Positions 7,352 to 17,042 are shown, counted from the stretch's first letter. The stretch is 64,000 nucleotides of DNA from Eubacterium sp. CAG:248 (GCA_000436475.1 FR886218.1:94507-158506); one strand, 5' to 3'. Program-made: numbers and translations. The notes: a model not told the origin generated them from the letters alone.

Positions 7352-10300
7352 ATGTATTTAAAGAGTATAGAGGTTCAGGGGTTTAAGTCCTTTGCTAACA
7401 AGATAGTGTTTGATTTCCATAACGGAATTACAGGTATTGTAGGACCGAATGGCTCTGGTAAAAGTAATGTTGCCGATGCAGTAAGATGGGTTCTTGGTGA
7501 ACAGAGTGCCAAACAGCTGCGTGGTGCTAAAATGGAAGATGTTATATTTGCTGGTACTCAGAACAGAAAGCCGGTTGGTTTTGCATATGTTGCTATAACT
7601 CTTGACAACAGTGATCATGCATTGCCTGTAGAATACGATGAAGTAACTGTGTCAAGAAGAGTTTACCGCTCTGGTGAAAGTGAATATAAGATTAATGGAC
7701 ATTCCTGCAGACTTAGAGATGTCACAGAAATGTTTTATGATACAGGTATTGGTAAAGAAGGTTATTCTATTATAGGACAGGGTCAGATAGATAAGATTCT
7801 TAGCGGAAAACCAGATGAGAGAAGAGAGCTTTTTGATGAGGCGGCTGGTATTGTTAAGTTTAAGAGACGAAAGTCAGCTGCGATAAAGAAGCTTGAAAAT
7901 GAAAGAAGTAATCTTGTCAGAGTTAACGATATTTTGTCCGAACTTGAGAAACAGGTTGGTCCATTAAAGCAACAGTCAGAAAAAGCAAAGGAATACCTTA
8001 ACTATAAAACAGATCTTAAAAAATATGATGTTAATGCATTTTTACTTGAAACTGACAGAATAAGGAAGGAAACGGCAGAGCTTAATGGCAGACTGAAAAT
8101 AGTAGATGATGATTTAGAAGATTCTAAATCTGAATATGATAATACAAAATCTGAATATGAAACAGCAGAAAATCAGCTTAATGATATTAATGCCCAGATA
8201 GACGAAAACAGTCAGACTGTATCAGCTCTGGAACTTGAAAACCAGAAGCTTCAGGGAGAGATAAATGTATTTACAGAACAGATAAAGACATTTAACGCTA
8301 ATAAGCAGCTTCATTCTGAAAGATTACTGGATATTGAAAAGGACAAGCAGAATAAGAATAACTCAGTTAAAGAGCTGAGGGAGCAGTATAATGACCTTAA
8401 CACAGAACTTTCAGAGTATAATGATAAGTTAGCGGCTATTAATGATACAGCTAAGGCTCTTAACGCTGAGATTGAAGGAATATCTGGACAGATTGATAAT
8501 CGTCAGAACAGCATCTATGATAACCTGACAGAGCAGTCTACTATCAAGGCTGAAAATCAGAAGTTTGTTACTATGCTTGAACAGCTGGAAATAAAAAAAT
8601 CTGAGCTTACAAGTCATATTATCAAAGGCAAGAGTGATGAAAGTGCACAGAAACAGGTTATTAAGTCTCTTACAGCAGAGCTTGATAATGCTGTTGGAAA
8701 GCTTGAAGATATTAATAATTCGATCGAAGAAAGTAACACGTCAGTAACACAGCTGAAAGCTGAAATCGCTGAAAAAAATAGTGAACTTGATAAGCTGACA
8801 CAAAACTATCATAGAGAAAAGTCACGTCTTGAATCTTTAATAAATATTACAGAAAGATATGATGGTTATGGTAACAGCATAAAAAAAATCATGGAATTAA
8901 AGGATAGCAATCCTGGTATTCTTGGTGTTATTGCTGATATAGTAAAGGTTGAGAAACAGTATGAAACAGCTATAGAAACTGCACTTGGAGGAACAATCCA
9001 GAATATAGTTACAGATAAGGAATCTACAGCAAAAGAACTTATAGGTTATCTGAAACAGAATAAGCTTGGACGTGCTACATTTTTACCTTTGAATGCCATA
9101 CATGCCAGAAATACGTTAGAAAATGAAGCGTGTATAAATGAAAAAGGTGTTATAGGTGTGGCAAGTAACCTTGTACGTGTTTCTTTCGAGTATGAAGGAC
9201 TTGCTAAGTATCTTCTTGGACGTATTCTTGTTGTTGATAATATTGATAATGCACTTCTGATCGCTAAAAAATATAAATACACGCTCAGAATCGTAACACT
9301 TGAAGGTGAACAGCTAAACCCAGGTGGTTCAATGACTGGTGGTGCATTTAGAAATTCCAGCAATCTTCTTGGACGTAGAAGAGAAATAGAAGAATTAAAA
9401 CAGTCTGTATCTAATACTAATAAACAGATAACACAAGAGAAGGCAGCTGTTGCTGATTTAAGGAATCAGGTTGCAAAGTACCGCGAGGCACTTGATTCTT
9501 ATAATAAGCTGTTAAGAGAAACTCATATCAGAAAGAATACTATAGACGTTAATCTTAAGCAGGCAGATCTTAAGCTGTCAGAGATTATTGCTTCATATGG
9601 CGATGCTATAAAAGAACAGGCATCTATTGATTCTGAAATCTTAAAGATAAGTGAAAGCAGGAATCAGGTCAGTGGTAATCTTAATCTGCTTGACAATCAG
9701 AACGAGGCAGCCAGAAAAGAGATAGAGAATCTTGGCAAAACTCTTGAAGCAAAAAAATCAGAGGAAGCAGCTGTTGCACTGAAAATAGAGAATCTGAAAA
9801 TATCACATTCATCTATAGAGCAGAAAGCCTCATTTATCAATGAGAATATAGAAAGACTATGTAAAGAGCTGGATAATCTTGAAGAAGAAAAAACTTCTAT
9901 ACAGGAAAAGATAGGTGAAACAAAAGAACTTGTATCAGCTAAGCAGGCTGATATAGAGCTTGTTAAGAATTCTATAGAAGAGTCCGAAAGAAAAATAACA
10001 GCTATAGGTGAAAAACTTGAAGATTTAAGAGCAGCCAAAGAAAAGGTTAATGCAAGTCATAAAGAGTTCTTTAAGAAACGTGAAGAATTAAATGAAAAAA
10101 TAATTCTTCTTGAAAAAGATAGTATGAGACTTCATAACCAGTATGACAGACTTGAAGAATCTTATGACTCACTTGTAGATTATATGTGGAATGAATATGA
10201 GCTTACATATAGTTATGCTCTTGAGTTAAAGAGCGATGAGCTTAATAATATTAACGATATAAGAAAGCAGATTAACATATTAAAAGCTGCAATCAAGAAA

Positions 10301-10927
10301 CTTGGAGATGTCAATGTAAATGCTATCGAAGAATATAAGTCAGTAAGTGAAAGATATGAATTCATGAAGACACAGCATGATGATATGATTGAAGCAGAAG
10401 AATCACTTATGAAGGTTATTGAAGAACTTGATGAAGGCATGAGAACGCAGTTTACTGCTAAGTTTGAAGAAATAAAGGTTGAATTTGATAAAGTGTTCAA
10501 GGAACTTTTTGGTGGAGGCAGAGGAACAATAGAGCTTGTAGAAGGAGAAGATATTCTTGAAGCTGGTATTCTTATAATATCCCAGCCACCTGGAAAGAAG
10601 CTTCAGAATATGATGCAGTTATCGGGTGGAGAAAAAGCGCTTACCGCTATTGCACTTCTTTTTGCAATACAGAATCTAAAACCTTCTCCATTCTGTCTTC
10701 TTGATGAAATAGAAGCGGCACTTGATGATTCAAATGTTGGAAGATATGCTAATTATCTTCATAAGCTGACAAAACATACACAGTTCATTGTTATCACTCA
10801 CAGACGTGGTACAATGTCAGCAGCTGACAGATTGTATGGTATAACCATGCAGGAAAAGGGTGTATCTACGCTTGTATCGGTTGATCTTATAGAAAATGAT
10901 CTTAATGACAGGAAAAAAGAATCGTAG
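7352..10927 (+). CDS. smc: Chromosome partition protein Smc
   Basis: A 1191-residue SMC ATPase that condenses and segregates chromosomes with ScpAB (not in the window). Walker A GPNGSGKSN is at residues 31-39. Long coiled coils (about 170-500 and 680-1020) flank a hinge at roughly 515-640. The C-terminal head carries the signature LSGGEKALTA at about 1089 and Walker B FCLLDEIEAALDD at about 1114. Full length with no interruption. ftsY begins 32 nt downstream, suggesting one rnc-smc-ftsY operon. Confidence 0.97.
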   Translation: MYLKSIEVQGFKSFANKIVFDFHNGITGIVGPNGSGKSNVADAVRWVLGEQSAKQLRGAKMEDVIFAGTQNRKPVGFAYVAITLDNSDHALPVEYDEVTVSRRVYRSGESEYKINGHSCRLRDVTEMFYDTGIGKEGYSIIGQGQIDKILSGKPDERRELFDEAAGIVKFKRRKSAAIKKLENERSNLVRVNDILSELEKQVGPLKQQSEKAKEYLNYKTDLKKYDVNAFLLETDRIRKETAELNGRLKIVDDDLEDSKSEYDNTKSEYETAENQLNDINAQIDENSQTVSALELENQKLQGEINVFTEQIKTFNANKQLHSERLLDIEKDKQNKNNSVKELREQYNDLNTELSEYNDKLAAINDTAKALNAEIEGISGQIDNRQNSIYDNLTEQSTIKAENQKFVTMLEQLEIKKSELTSHIIKGKSDESAQKQVIKSLTAELDNAVGKLEDINNSIEESNTSVTQLKAEIAEKNSELDKLTQNYHREKSRLESLINITERYDGYGNSIKKIMELKDSNPGILGVIADIVKVEKQYETAIETALGGTIQNIVTDKESTAKELIGYLKQNKLGRATFLPLNAIHARNTLENEACINEKGVIGVASNLVRVSFEYEGLAKYLLGRILVVDNIDNALLIAKKYKYTLRIVTLEGEQLNPGGSMTGGAFRNSSNLLGRRREIEELKQSVSNTNKQITQEKAAVADLRNQVAKYREALDSYNKLLRETHIRKNTIDVNLKQADLKLSEIIASYGDAIKEQASIDSEILKISESRNQVSGNLNLLDNQNEAARKEIENLGKTLEAKKSEEAAVALKIENLKISHSSIEQKASFINENIERLCKELDNLEEEKTSIQEKIGETKELVSAKQADIELVKNSIEESERKITAIGEKLEDLRAAKEKVNASHKEFFKKREELNEKIILLEKDSMRLHNQYDRLEESYDSLVDYMWNEYELTYSYALELKSDELNNINDIRKQINILKAAIKKLGDVNVNAIEEYKSVSERYEFMKTQHDDMIEAEESLMKVIEELDEGMRTQFTAKFEEIKVEFDKVFKELFGGGRGTIELVEGEDILEAGILIISQPPGKKLQNMMQLSGGEKALTAIALLFAIQNLKPSPFCLLDEIEAALDDSNVGRYANYLHKLTKHTQFIVITHRRGTMSAADRLYGITMQEKGVSTLVSVDLIENDLNDRKKES

Positions 10928-10959
10928 AAAATATATTGATTAAGAAAGAGAGGATGTAT

Positions 10960-11901
10960 ATGGGACTTTTTAGTAAATTAAAAGAGGGTCTTACAAAGAC
11001 ACGTAATAATATAGTGTCAGGTATTGATAATATATTTAGTGGTTTTTCTTCAATAGATGATGATTTTTATGAAGAACTTGAAGAAACACTTATTATGGGA
11101 GATATCGGTGTAAGAGCAACAGACGAAATTATAGAAGAATTAAAATCTAAGGTTAAAGAAAACAAGATTAAGGATCCTAAGGATTGCAAGCAGTTACTTA
11201 TTGACACAATCCGTGAAAAGATGAATCTTGGTCCTAATGCATATGACTTTGAGAATCAGAAGTCAATAGTCATGCTTATAGGTGTTAATGGTGTTGGTAA
11301 AACAACATCAGTAGGTAAGCTTGCGGGACATTTAAAGGCGCAGAATAAAAAGGTTATCATGGCTGCAGCTGATACCTTCAGAGCAGCAGCTATAGAACAG
11401 CTTACAGAATGGTCTAACAGAGTCGGAGTAGATATTATTGCTCAAAGTGAAGGCTCTGACCCTGCCGCCGTTATATATGATTCAATAGCAGCTGCAAAGG
11501 CAAGACATGCAGATGTTCTGTTGTGTGATACAGCAGGAAGACTTCAGAACAAAAAGAATCTTATGGAAGAGTTAAGAAAGATAGACCGTGTTATAGAAAG
11601 AGAATATTCAGATGCTTACAGGGAAAATCTTATTGTGCTTGATGCAACAACAGGACAGAATGCTCTTTCACAGCTAAGAGAATTCAATGATGTAACAAAC
11701 ATAACAGGTATCATACTTACTAAGATGGATGGTACAGCTAAAGGTGGCATTGCAGTTGCTATCCAGGCTGAATTTGGGATACCAGTTAAGTATGTTGGTG
11801 TTGGTGAAAAGGTTGAAGATCTCCAGAAGTTTGATTCTGATACATTTGTTAATGCATTATTTGATGTTGCGACAGATGATGAGGATGAAGAGCAGGAATA
11901 A
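10960..11901 (+). CDS. ftsY: Signal recognition particle receptor FtsY
   Basis: An SRP receptor GTPase that docks Ffh-ribosome complexes at the membrane; ffh is at 13846. The 313-residue NG-type protein has G1 GVNGVGKTTSVGKL from about 108, DTAGRLQNK at about 190 and TKMDGTAKGG at about 254. The N-terminal acidic region is short, as in Gram-positives. I chose ATG 10960 (MGLFSKLKEGLTKTR), well spaced from AAGAGAGG, over the TTG at 10936. Confidence 0.96.
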   Translation: MGLFSKLKEGLTKTRNNIVSGIDNIFSGFSSIDDDFYEELEETLIMGDIGVRATDEIIEELKSKVKENKIKDPKDCKQLLIDTIREKMNLGPNAYDFENQKSIVMLIGVNGVGKTTSVGKLAGHLKAQNKKVIMAAADTFRAAAIEQLTEWSNRVGVDIIAQSEGSDPAAVIYDSIAAAKARHADVLLCDTAGRLQNKKNLMEELRKIDRVIEREYSDAYRENLIVLDATTGQNALSQLREFNDVTNITGIILTKMDGTAKGGIAVAIQAEFGIPVKYVGVGEKVEDLQKFDSDTFVNALFDVATDDEDEEQE

Positions 11902-11971
11902 TATCATCAAATTATTTATTAAATATTATATAAAAAACTTGAATGATTACGATAATAGGAATAATATATAA

Positions 11972-11996
11972 AATGTCAGAATTTTATTTTGACATT
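11972..11996 (+). terminator. Weak hairpin after ftsY
   Basis: AATGTCAGAA/TTTTGACATT stem of about 10 bp (one G-T) with a 5-nt loop. The T-run is poor, so termination is uncertain. Confidence 0.4.
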
Positions 11997-12036
11997 CATA
12001 TCATTTTATAAAATTCAGGAAAGGAAAGTACTGTCG

Positions 12037-12045
12037 TGGTATAAT
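12037..12045 (+). promoter_or_regulatory. Extended -10 promoter of the threonine ammonia-lyase gene
   Basis: TGG directly before TATAAT (12040-12045), with no good -35 box. It would give a leader of about 80 nt. Confidence 0.45.
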
Positions 12046-12130
12046 GGGATTTTTAGTATATATAGAATAATGCGTTGTTTTATGCATTTGTATGATATAC
12101 ATTTATTGCGATAGCACTATATAAGTAATA

Positions 12131-13348
12131 ATGGAAGAATTAACACTTAAGAAATTCGAAGAAGCTGCTGAAAAGGTAAAGGAAGCCACACTTCCAACTA
12201 ATCTTGTATACAGCGAATATTTTAGTAACCAGACAGGCAACAAAGTATATTTAAAGCCTGAAAATATGCAGTACACAGGTGCTTATAAGGTTCGAGGAGC
12301 TTATTATAAGATAAGCACTATGTCAGAAGAAGCTCGTAAAAAAGGTCTTATAACAGCTTCAGCAGGTAATCATGCACAGGGTGTTGCATTTGCAGCTAAG
12401 AAGTATGGTGTTAAGGCAACGGTTGTTATGCCAACAACAACACCGCTTATAAAGGTAAACAGAACAAAAAGTTATGGTGCAGAAGTTGTGTTATATGGTG
12501 ATGTTTATGATGAAGCGTGCGAGTATGCTCTTAAGTTAGCTGAAGAAAAAGGACTTACTTTTGTTCATCCTTTTGATGACCTTGATGTTGCAACAGGTCA
12601 GGGTTCTATCGCTATGGAGATTATAAAAGAGCTTCCAACAGTAGATTACATACTTGTACCAGTAGGTGGCGGCGGACTTGCCACAGGTGTTTCTACACTT
12701 GCCAAGCTTCTTAATCCTAATATAAAGGTTATTGGTGTTGAGCCAGCAGGTGCTAACTGTCTTCAGGCTTCTATAAAGGCTGGAAAGGTAACAACACTTC
12801 CAACTGTAAGCACTATTGCTGATGGTACAGCTGTTAAGACTCCTGGAAGCAAGCTGTTCCCATACCTTCAGAAGAATCTTGATGATATAATCACAGTTCC
12901 GGATGAGGATTTAATCGTATCTTTCCTTGATATGGTTGAGAATCATAAGATGATAGTTGAAAATTCTGGTCTTCTTACAGTTGCAGCATTAAAGCAGATT
13001 AAGGATAAAGATAAGAAAATTGTTTCTATCCTTTCAGGTGGTAATATGGATGTCATTACTATGTCATCAGTAGTCCAGCAGGGACTTGTTCAAAGAAGCA
13101 GAATCTTTACAGTATCAGTTCTTCTTCCAGATAAGCCAGGTGAACTTGTTAAGGTTGCAAAAATAATTGCTGATGCCAATGGTAACGTAATCAAGCTTGA
13201 TCACAACCAGTTTGTAAGTATCAACAGAAAGGCTACTGTTGAGTTAAGGATTACAATAGAAGCATTTGGACATGAGCATAAAGAACAGATAGTGTCAGAG
13301 CTTGAAAAGAATGGATTAAGACCTAGATTAGTAAAGGTAAACATATAA
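12131..13348 (+). CDS. ilvA: Threonine ammonia-lyase (threonine dehydratase)
   Basis: A PLP enzyme deaminating threonine to 2-oxobutyrate, for isoleucine synthesis or threonine catabolism. The PLP lysine is K53 in TGAYKVRGA, the glycine loop GGGGLATG is at about 178-185, and a C-terminal ACT-type domain starts near residue 325 (FTVSVLLPDKPGELVKV). At 405 residues it matches the shorter single-ACT form rather than the long double-ACT biosynthetic IlvA, so tdcB/ilvA naming is uncertain. No clear ribosome site precedes ATG 12131. It is monocistronic, between the ftsY hairpin and a strong terminator. Confidence 0.9.
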   Translation: MEELTLKKFEEAAEKVKEATLPTNLVYSEYFSNQTGNKVYLKPENMQYTGAYKVRGAYYKISTMSEEARKKGLITASAGNHAQGVAFAAKKYGVKATVVMPTTTPLIKVNRTKSYGAEVVLYGDVYDEACEYALKLAEEKGLTFVHPFDDLDVATGQGSIAMEIIKELPTVDYILVPVGGGGLATGVSTLAKLLNPNIKVIGVEPAGANCLQASIKAGKVTTLPTVSTIADGTAVKTPGSKLFPYLQKNLDDIITVPDEDLIVSFLDMVENHKMIVENSGLLTVAALKQIKDKDKKIVSILSGGNMDVITMSSVVQQGLVQRSRIFTVSVLLPDKPGELVKVAKIIADANGNVIKLDHNQFVSINRKATVELRITIEAFGHEHKEQIVSELEKNGLRPRLVKVNI

Positions 13349-13384
13349 TAGTGTCTGCTCCTGACATCATTATTTAAATTTTTT

Positions 13385-13418
13385 AAAAGTGTCAAGTAAA
13401 AGTACTTGACACTTTTTT
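13385..13418 (+). terminator. Terminator after ilvA, overlapping the ylxM promoter
   Basis: Perfect 14-bp stem AAAAGTGTCAAGTA (13385-13398)/TACTTGACACTTTT (13403-13416) with a 4-nt loop and T-run. The right arm contains the -35 box of the next promoter. Confidence 0.9.
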
Positions 13419-13434
13419 AGTACCATGATATTAT
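13406..13434 (+). promoter_or_regulatory. Promoter of ylxM-ffh-rpsP-khpA
   Basis: TTGACA (13406-13411) inside the terminator's right arm, 17-bp spacer, TATTAT (13429-13434). Confidence 0.75.
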
Positions 13435-13480
13435 ACTCAAGGCTTAAGAATATTTATGAGCTGGAAAGTTAAGGTGCATT

Positions 13481-13825
13481 GTGGAACGTATTGTAGAACA
13501 GACATTGTTATATGATTTTTATGGCGAGTTACTTAATGAACATCAGCGGGGTGTTTATGAGGATGCCGTGTTCAATGATTTATCCTTAAGTGAGATTGCA
13601 GATGAATATGGAATATCAAGACAGGGTGTTCATGATCTTATAAAAAGAGTATCTAACACACTTGATGGATATGAGGCAAAGCTTCATCTGGTCGAAAAGT
13701 TTATGGATACTAAAGCAAAGATTACAAGAATAGACGAGCTTGTTGATGCATATATCAAGGATGAGGATATGAGTTACATCCATGAGATTAAGAAGCTCTC
13801 TAAAGAAATTATCGAAGATTATTAA
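13481..13825 (+). CDS. ylxM: YlxM/p13 family SRP-associated DNA-binding-like protein
   Basis: A 114-residue UPF0122 protein with a sigma-factor-like helix-turn-helix at about residues 34-56 ([20 protein letters not shown]). The family gene almost always precedes ffh, as here, and the Streptococcus/Mycoplasma homologue stimulates SRP GTPase activity. The start is GTG 13481, with AAGGTG 6 nt upstream. ffh begins 20 nt after the stop. Confidence 0.9.
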   Translation: MERIVEQTLLYDFYGELLNEHQRGVYEDAVFNDLSLSEIADEYGISRQGVHDLIKRVSNTLDGYEAKLHLVEKFMDTKAKITRIDELVDAYIKDEDMSYIHEIKKLSKEIIEDY

Positions 13826-13845
13826 TCATACATTGGAGGTCATAT

Positions 13846-15201
13846 ATGGCATTTGACAGTCTTTCAGATAAACTTCAGAATATATTTAAGAATCTTCGAG
13901 GTAAAGGCCGCCTTTCTGAAGCTGATGTCAAGGCAGCACTCAAGGAAGTCAAGATGGCATTACTTGAAGCTGATGTTAACTTTAAAGTCGTTAAGAACTT
14001 TATCAAGTCAGTCGAGGAGCGTGCTATTGGACAGGATGTTATGTCAAGTCTTACACCTGGTCAGATGGTTATAAAGATTGTTAACGAAGAGATGATATCT
14101 CTTATGGGTTCTGAAACTACTGAGATTAAGCTGAAATCTGGTAACGAGATTACGGTTATTATGATGGCAGGTCTTCAGGGTGCAGGTAAGACAACAACAA
14201 CTGCAAAGCTTGCTGGTAAATTTAAGGAAAAAGGTAAAAAGCCTTTACTTGTTGCATGTGATGTTTACAGGCCAGCTGCTATTGAGCAGTTAACTATAAA
14301 CGGCAATAAACAGGGAGTTGAAGTGTTCTCTATGGGAACAGGTCATAATCCGGTTGATATTGCCAAGGCATCTATAGCACATGCTAAGGATAATAATTTC
14401 AATATCGTTATTCTTGATACTGCTGGTCGTCTTCATGTTGATGAGAATATGATGGAAGAGCTTATCAATATAAAGAATGAAGTTGAAGTTGACCAGACTA
14501 TACTGGTAGTTGACTCTATGACAGGTCAGGATGCTGTCAATGTTGCTGCTTCATTTAACGAAAAGGTTGGGATTGATGGAGTTATTCTTACTAAGTTAGA
14601 TGGCGATACAAGAGGTGGTGCTGCACTTTCAATCAAGGCTGTTACAGGAAAGCCTATCCTCTATGTAGGTATGGGTGAAAAGTTATCAGATCTTGAGCAG
14701 TTTTACCCGGACCGTATGGCATCAAGAATTCTTGGAATGGGAGATGTCCTTACACTTATTGAAAAGGCAGAAGCACAGATTGATGCTGACAAAGCTAAGG
14801 AGATGGAAGCTAAGCTTAAGAAAGCAGAGTTTGATTTTGATGATTTCCTTGAGTATATGGGTCAGATAAGAAATATGGGTGGTATAGGTTCTATTATGAG
14901 TATGCTTCCAGGCATGGGACTTGGTGGCAACATGAAGAATCTTCAGATGCCTGATGAAGATGAAGCAGAAGCTAATCTTAAAAGAACAGAAGCTATCATA
15001 CAGTCAATGACAGCTAAGGAAAGAAAAAATCCTGATATTATCAATCCATCAAGAAAAAACAGGATTGCAAGAGGTGCTGGTGTTAATATCAGTGAAGTAA
15101 ACAGGCTCATCAAGCAGTTTGAACAGATGAAAAAGATGATGAAACAGATGCCTGGTATGATGAAAGGTGCTAAAAAGGGACGTTTTAAATTACCTTTTTA
15201 A
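13846..15201 (+). CDS. ffh: Signal recognition particle protein Ffh (SRP54)
   Basis: The SRP GTPase that binds signal sequences and the 4.5S/6S RNA and pairs with FtsY. It has an N-domain, G1 GLQGAGKTTTTAKLAGK from about residue 109, DTAGRLHVD and TKLDGDTRGG motifs. A methionine-rich M-domain (about 300-451) includes MSMLPGMG and MKKMMKQMPGMM, the signal-peptide groove. A TGGAGG site precedes the ATG. The SRP RNA gene is not visible nearby. Confidence 0.97.
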   Translation: MAFDSLSDKLQNIFKNLRGKGRLSEADVKAALKEVKMALLEADVNFKVVKNFIKSVEERAIGQDVMSSLTPGQMVIKIVNEEMISLMGSETTEIKLKSGNEITVIMMAGLQGAGKTTTTAKLAGKFKEKGKKPLLVACDVYRPAAIEQLTINGNKQGVEVFSMGTGHNPVDIAKASIAHAKDNNFNIVILDTAGRLHVDENMMEELINIKNEVEVDQTILVVDSMTGQDAVNVAASFNEKVGIDGVILTKLDGDTRGGAALSIKAVTGKPILYVGMGEKLSDLEQFYPDRMASRILGMGDVLTLIEKAEAQIDADKAKEMEAKLKKAEFDFDDFLEYMGQIRNMGGIGSIMSMLPGMGLGGNMKNLQMPDEDEAEANLKRTEAIIQSMTAKERKNPDIINPSRKNRIARGAGVNISEVNRLIKQFEQMKKMMKQMPGMMKGAKKGRFKLPF

Positions 15202-15243
15202 CATATATATTATTATGAAAGATTTACAGGAGGTGAAACAGTA

Positions 15244-15489
15244 ATGGCAGTAAAGATTAGATTAAAGAGATTAGGTGAGAAGAAGTCTCCTTTCTATAGA
15301 ATTATCGTAGCAGATTCAAGATCTCCAAGAAATGGTAGATTTATTGAAGAAATCGGTACTTATGATCCTAATTACGATCCATGCAAGCTTAACGTTGATG
15401 CAGAACTCGCTAAGAAGTGGTTAGCTAACGGAGCTCAGCCTACAGAAGTAGTTGGAAAGCTTTTCAAGATGGCAGGTATCGAAAAATAA
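15244..15489 (+). CDS. rpsP: 30S ribosomal protein S16
   Basis: An 81-residue S16: the N-terminus [20 protein letters not shown] and the central [16 protein letters not shown] are diagnostic. AGGAGGTG precedes the ATG. It follows ffh by 42 nt and precedes khpA by 21 nt, the usual order. Confidence 0.97.
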   Translation: MAVKIRLKRLGEKKSPFYRIIVADSRSPRNGRFIEEIGTYDPNYDPCKLNVDAELAKKWLANGAQPTEVVGKLFKMAGIEK

Positions 15490-15510
15490 GACTAGTGGAG
15501 GTATTTAGCT

Positions 15511-15741
15511 ATGAAACAGTTAGTGGAAGTTATCGCTAAAGCACTAGTTGATAATCCGGATGAGGTTGTAGTAACAGAAACACAGAAAGATAAAGCAATT
15601 GTCGTAAATTTAAAGGTTGCTTCATCAGATATTGGTAAGGTGATCGGTAAATCCGGAAGAATTGCAAAGTCTATTAGAGCTGTTGTATCTGCAGCCGCAT
15701 CTAAGACTGATAAAAAGGTCATTGTAGAGATAGACAATTAA
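15511..15741 (+). CDS. khpA: KH-domain RNA-binding protein KhpA (YlqC)
   Basis: A 76-residue single KH domain with the GxxG loop in VIGKSGRIAKSIRAVV. KhpA partners with KhpB (Jag) and affects cell elongation and division in Firmicutes. Its place between rpsP and rimM is conserved, but here rimM is displaced by yhaON. TGGAGG precedes the ATG, and a terminator follows. Confidence 0.93.
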   Translation: MKQLVEVIAKALVDNPDEVVVTETQKDKAIVVNLKVASSDIGKVIGKSGRIAKSIRAVVSAAASKTDKKVIVEIDN

Positions 15742-15750
15742 TGCACTGTT

Positions 15751-15789
15751 ATGAGTCATTATACTTTTTAAGTATAGTGGCTCATTTTT
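15751..15789 (+). terminator. Terminator after khpA
   Basis: ATGAGTCATTATACTT pairs with AAGTATAGTGGCTCAT (two wobbles), followed by five T. Confidence 0.85.
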
Positions 15790-15830
15790 GTTATTAATAT
15801 TTGCAGTAAAACACCAGATGCATATAGTAT

Positions 15831-15877
15831 CATATTTTCTAGTACATCGTTTTCAAAATAACGTACTAGAAAATATG
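15831..15877. repeat. 15-bp inverted repeat upstream of yhaO
   Basis: CATATTTTCTAGTAC (15831-15845) and its exact reverse complement (15863-15877), 17-nt spacer, no T-run. The right arm overlaps the -35 region of the TATAAT at 15893, so an operator role is possible. Confidence 0.7.
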
Positions 15878-15881
15878 TTCG
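15868..15881 (+). promoter_or_regulatory. LexA/DinR-box-like site
   Basis: AGAAAATATGTTCG matches CGAACATATGTTCG at 12 of 14 positions; the right half is perfect. It lies just upstream of a TATAAT at 15893-15898 that lacks a good -35, where LexA binding would block polymerase. SOS control of a repair nuclease pair would make sense but is inference. Confidence 0.4.
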
Positions 15882-15932
15882 GCATATGTTAATATAATGA
15901 TGAAATAAGAAGTATAGGAGAATAATATTATT

Positions 15933-17042
15933 ATGAAGCTGATACACTGTGCAGATCTGCATCTGGATTCTGATATGACAAGTAATCTTACTAAAGAAAA
16001 AGCAAAAGAACGAAGGACAGAGCTGTTAGTGACATTTCAAAGGATGATTACATATGCAAAGGAAAATGATGTACATCATATTCTTATATCTGGAGATCTG
16101 TATGACAAGAAAAACATATCATCTACTGCACGCAATGTTTTTTTAACAGCAGTTACTGATAATCAAGATATTATATTTTATTATCTTAAGGGAAATCATG
16201 ATGCTGAAAGTATGTTTATTGGAATGAATAAGATTCCAGATAATTTAAAACTGTTCGGTACAGAATGGACAGAATATAAAATTACTTCTGAAAAAGATAA
16301 TAACAAAATAGTTATTAGTGGCATAGAACTTACAGCGGATAATTCCGACATTATATACAATTCTCTTATTCTTGACAATAACTGCTTTAACATAGTCATG
16401 CTGCATGGTCAGGAAGCACAGACTAAAAGCAGAAATGAATATCAGAGCATATCAATCAGACTTCTTAAGAATAAAGGGATAGACTATCTTGCACTTGGAC
16501 ATGTACACTCATATAAGAAAGAAAAGCTTGATGCAAGGGGAATTTACTGTTATCCAGGCTGCATTGAAGGCAGGGGCTTTGACGAATGTGGTGAACATGG
16601 CTTTGTTGTTATAGATGTAAACAATAATACACTTACAAGCCACGAAATGATACAGGCAGCTTCAAGATGCCTGTATGAAATAGACGTAGATATATCAGAA
16701 TGCCTGAATTCATCTGAAATAATTAATAACATACAGCATGCACTTGATATGAAGCATTATAGCAGTTCAAGTATGATTAAAGTTGTGCTTACAGGTAATA
16801 TAAATGTAAACTGTGAAAAAAATATAGAATATATTACAATGATGTTTTGTGACAAATATTATTATTTTAAGTTGTATGACCATTCTGGAATAAAAATAGA
16901 TTACGATAATTTTCTATATGAGAATTCTGTAAAAGGAGAGCTTGTACGGCTTGTGAAAGCTGATGATGCGCTGGATGATGACACTAAAGCTGCTATTATA
17001 GCGATTGGAATCAAAGCTTTAACAGGAGAGGAATATATATGA
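15933..17042 (+). CDS. yhaO: YhaO/SbcD-like metallophosphoesterase (DNA repair nuclease subunit)
   Basis: A 369-residue calcineurin-type nuclease subunit. Metal-ligand motifs: CADLHLD (D8, H10), SGDLYD at about 54-58, KGNHD with N88-H89-D90, MLHGQE at about 152-157 and GHVH at 189-192. This is the SbcD/Mre11 arrangement. It overlaps the next gene by 4 nt (ATGA), the partner ATPase, as in Bacillus yhaO-yhaN. The pair probably forms a membrane-linked SbcCD/Rad50-Mre11-like complex trimming DNA ends. A LexA-like box and an inverted repeat lie upstream. A classical sbcD is possible but the partner ATPase is YhaN-like. Confidence 0.85.
   Translation: MKLIHCADLHLDSDMTSNLTKEKAKERRTELLVTFQRMITYAKENDVHHILISGDLYDKKNISSTARNVFLTAVTDNQDIIFYYLKGNHDAESMFIGMNKIPDNLKLFGTEWTEYKITSEKDNNKIVISGIELTADNSDIIYNSLILDNNCFNIVMLHGQEAQTKSRNEYQSISIRLLKNKGIDYLALGHVHSYKKEKLDARGIYCYPGCIEGRGFDECGEHGFVVIDVNNNTLTSHEMIQAASRCLYEIDVDISECLNSSEIINNIQHALDMKHYSSSSMIKVVLTGNINVNCEKNIEYITMMFCDKYYYFKLYDHSGIKIDYDNFLYENSVKGELVRLVKADDALDDDTKAAIIAIGIKALTGEEYI

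Noticed and set aside
11729..11971. 80-residue frame overlapping the end of ftsY
   Set aside because: Out-of-frame overlap with conserved ftsY sequence, no ribosome site, low-complexity translation.
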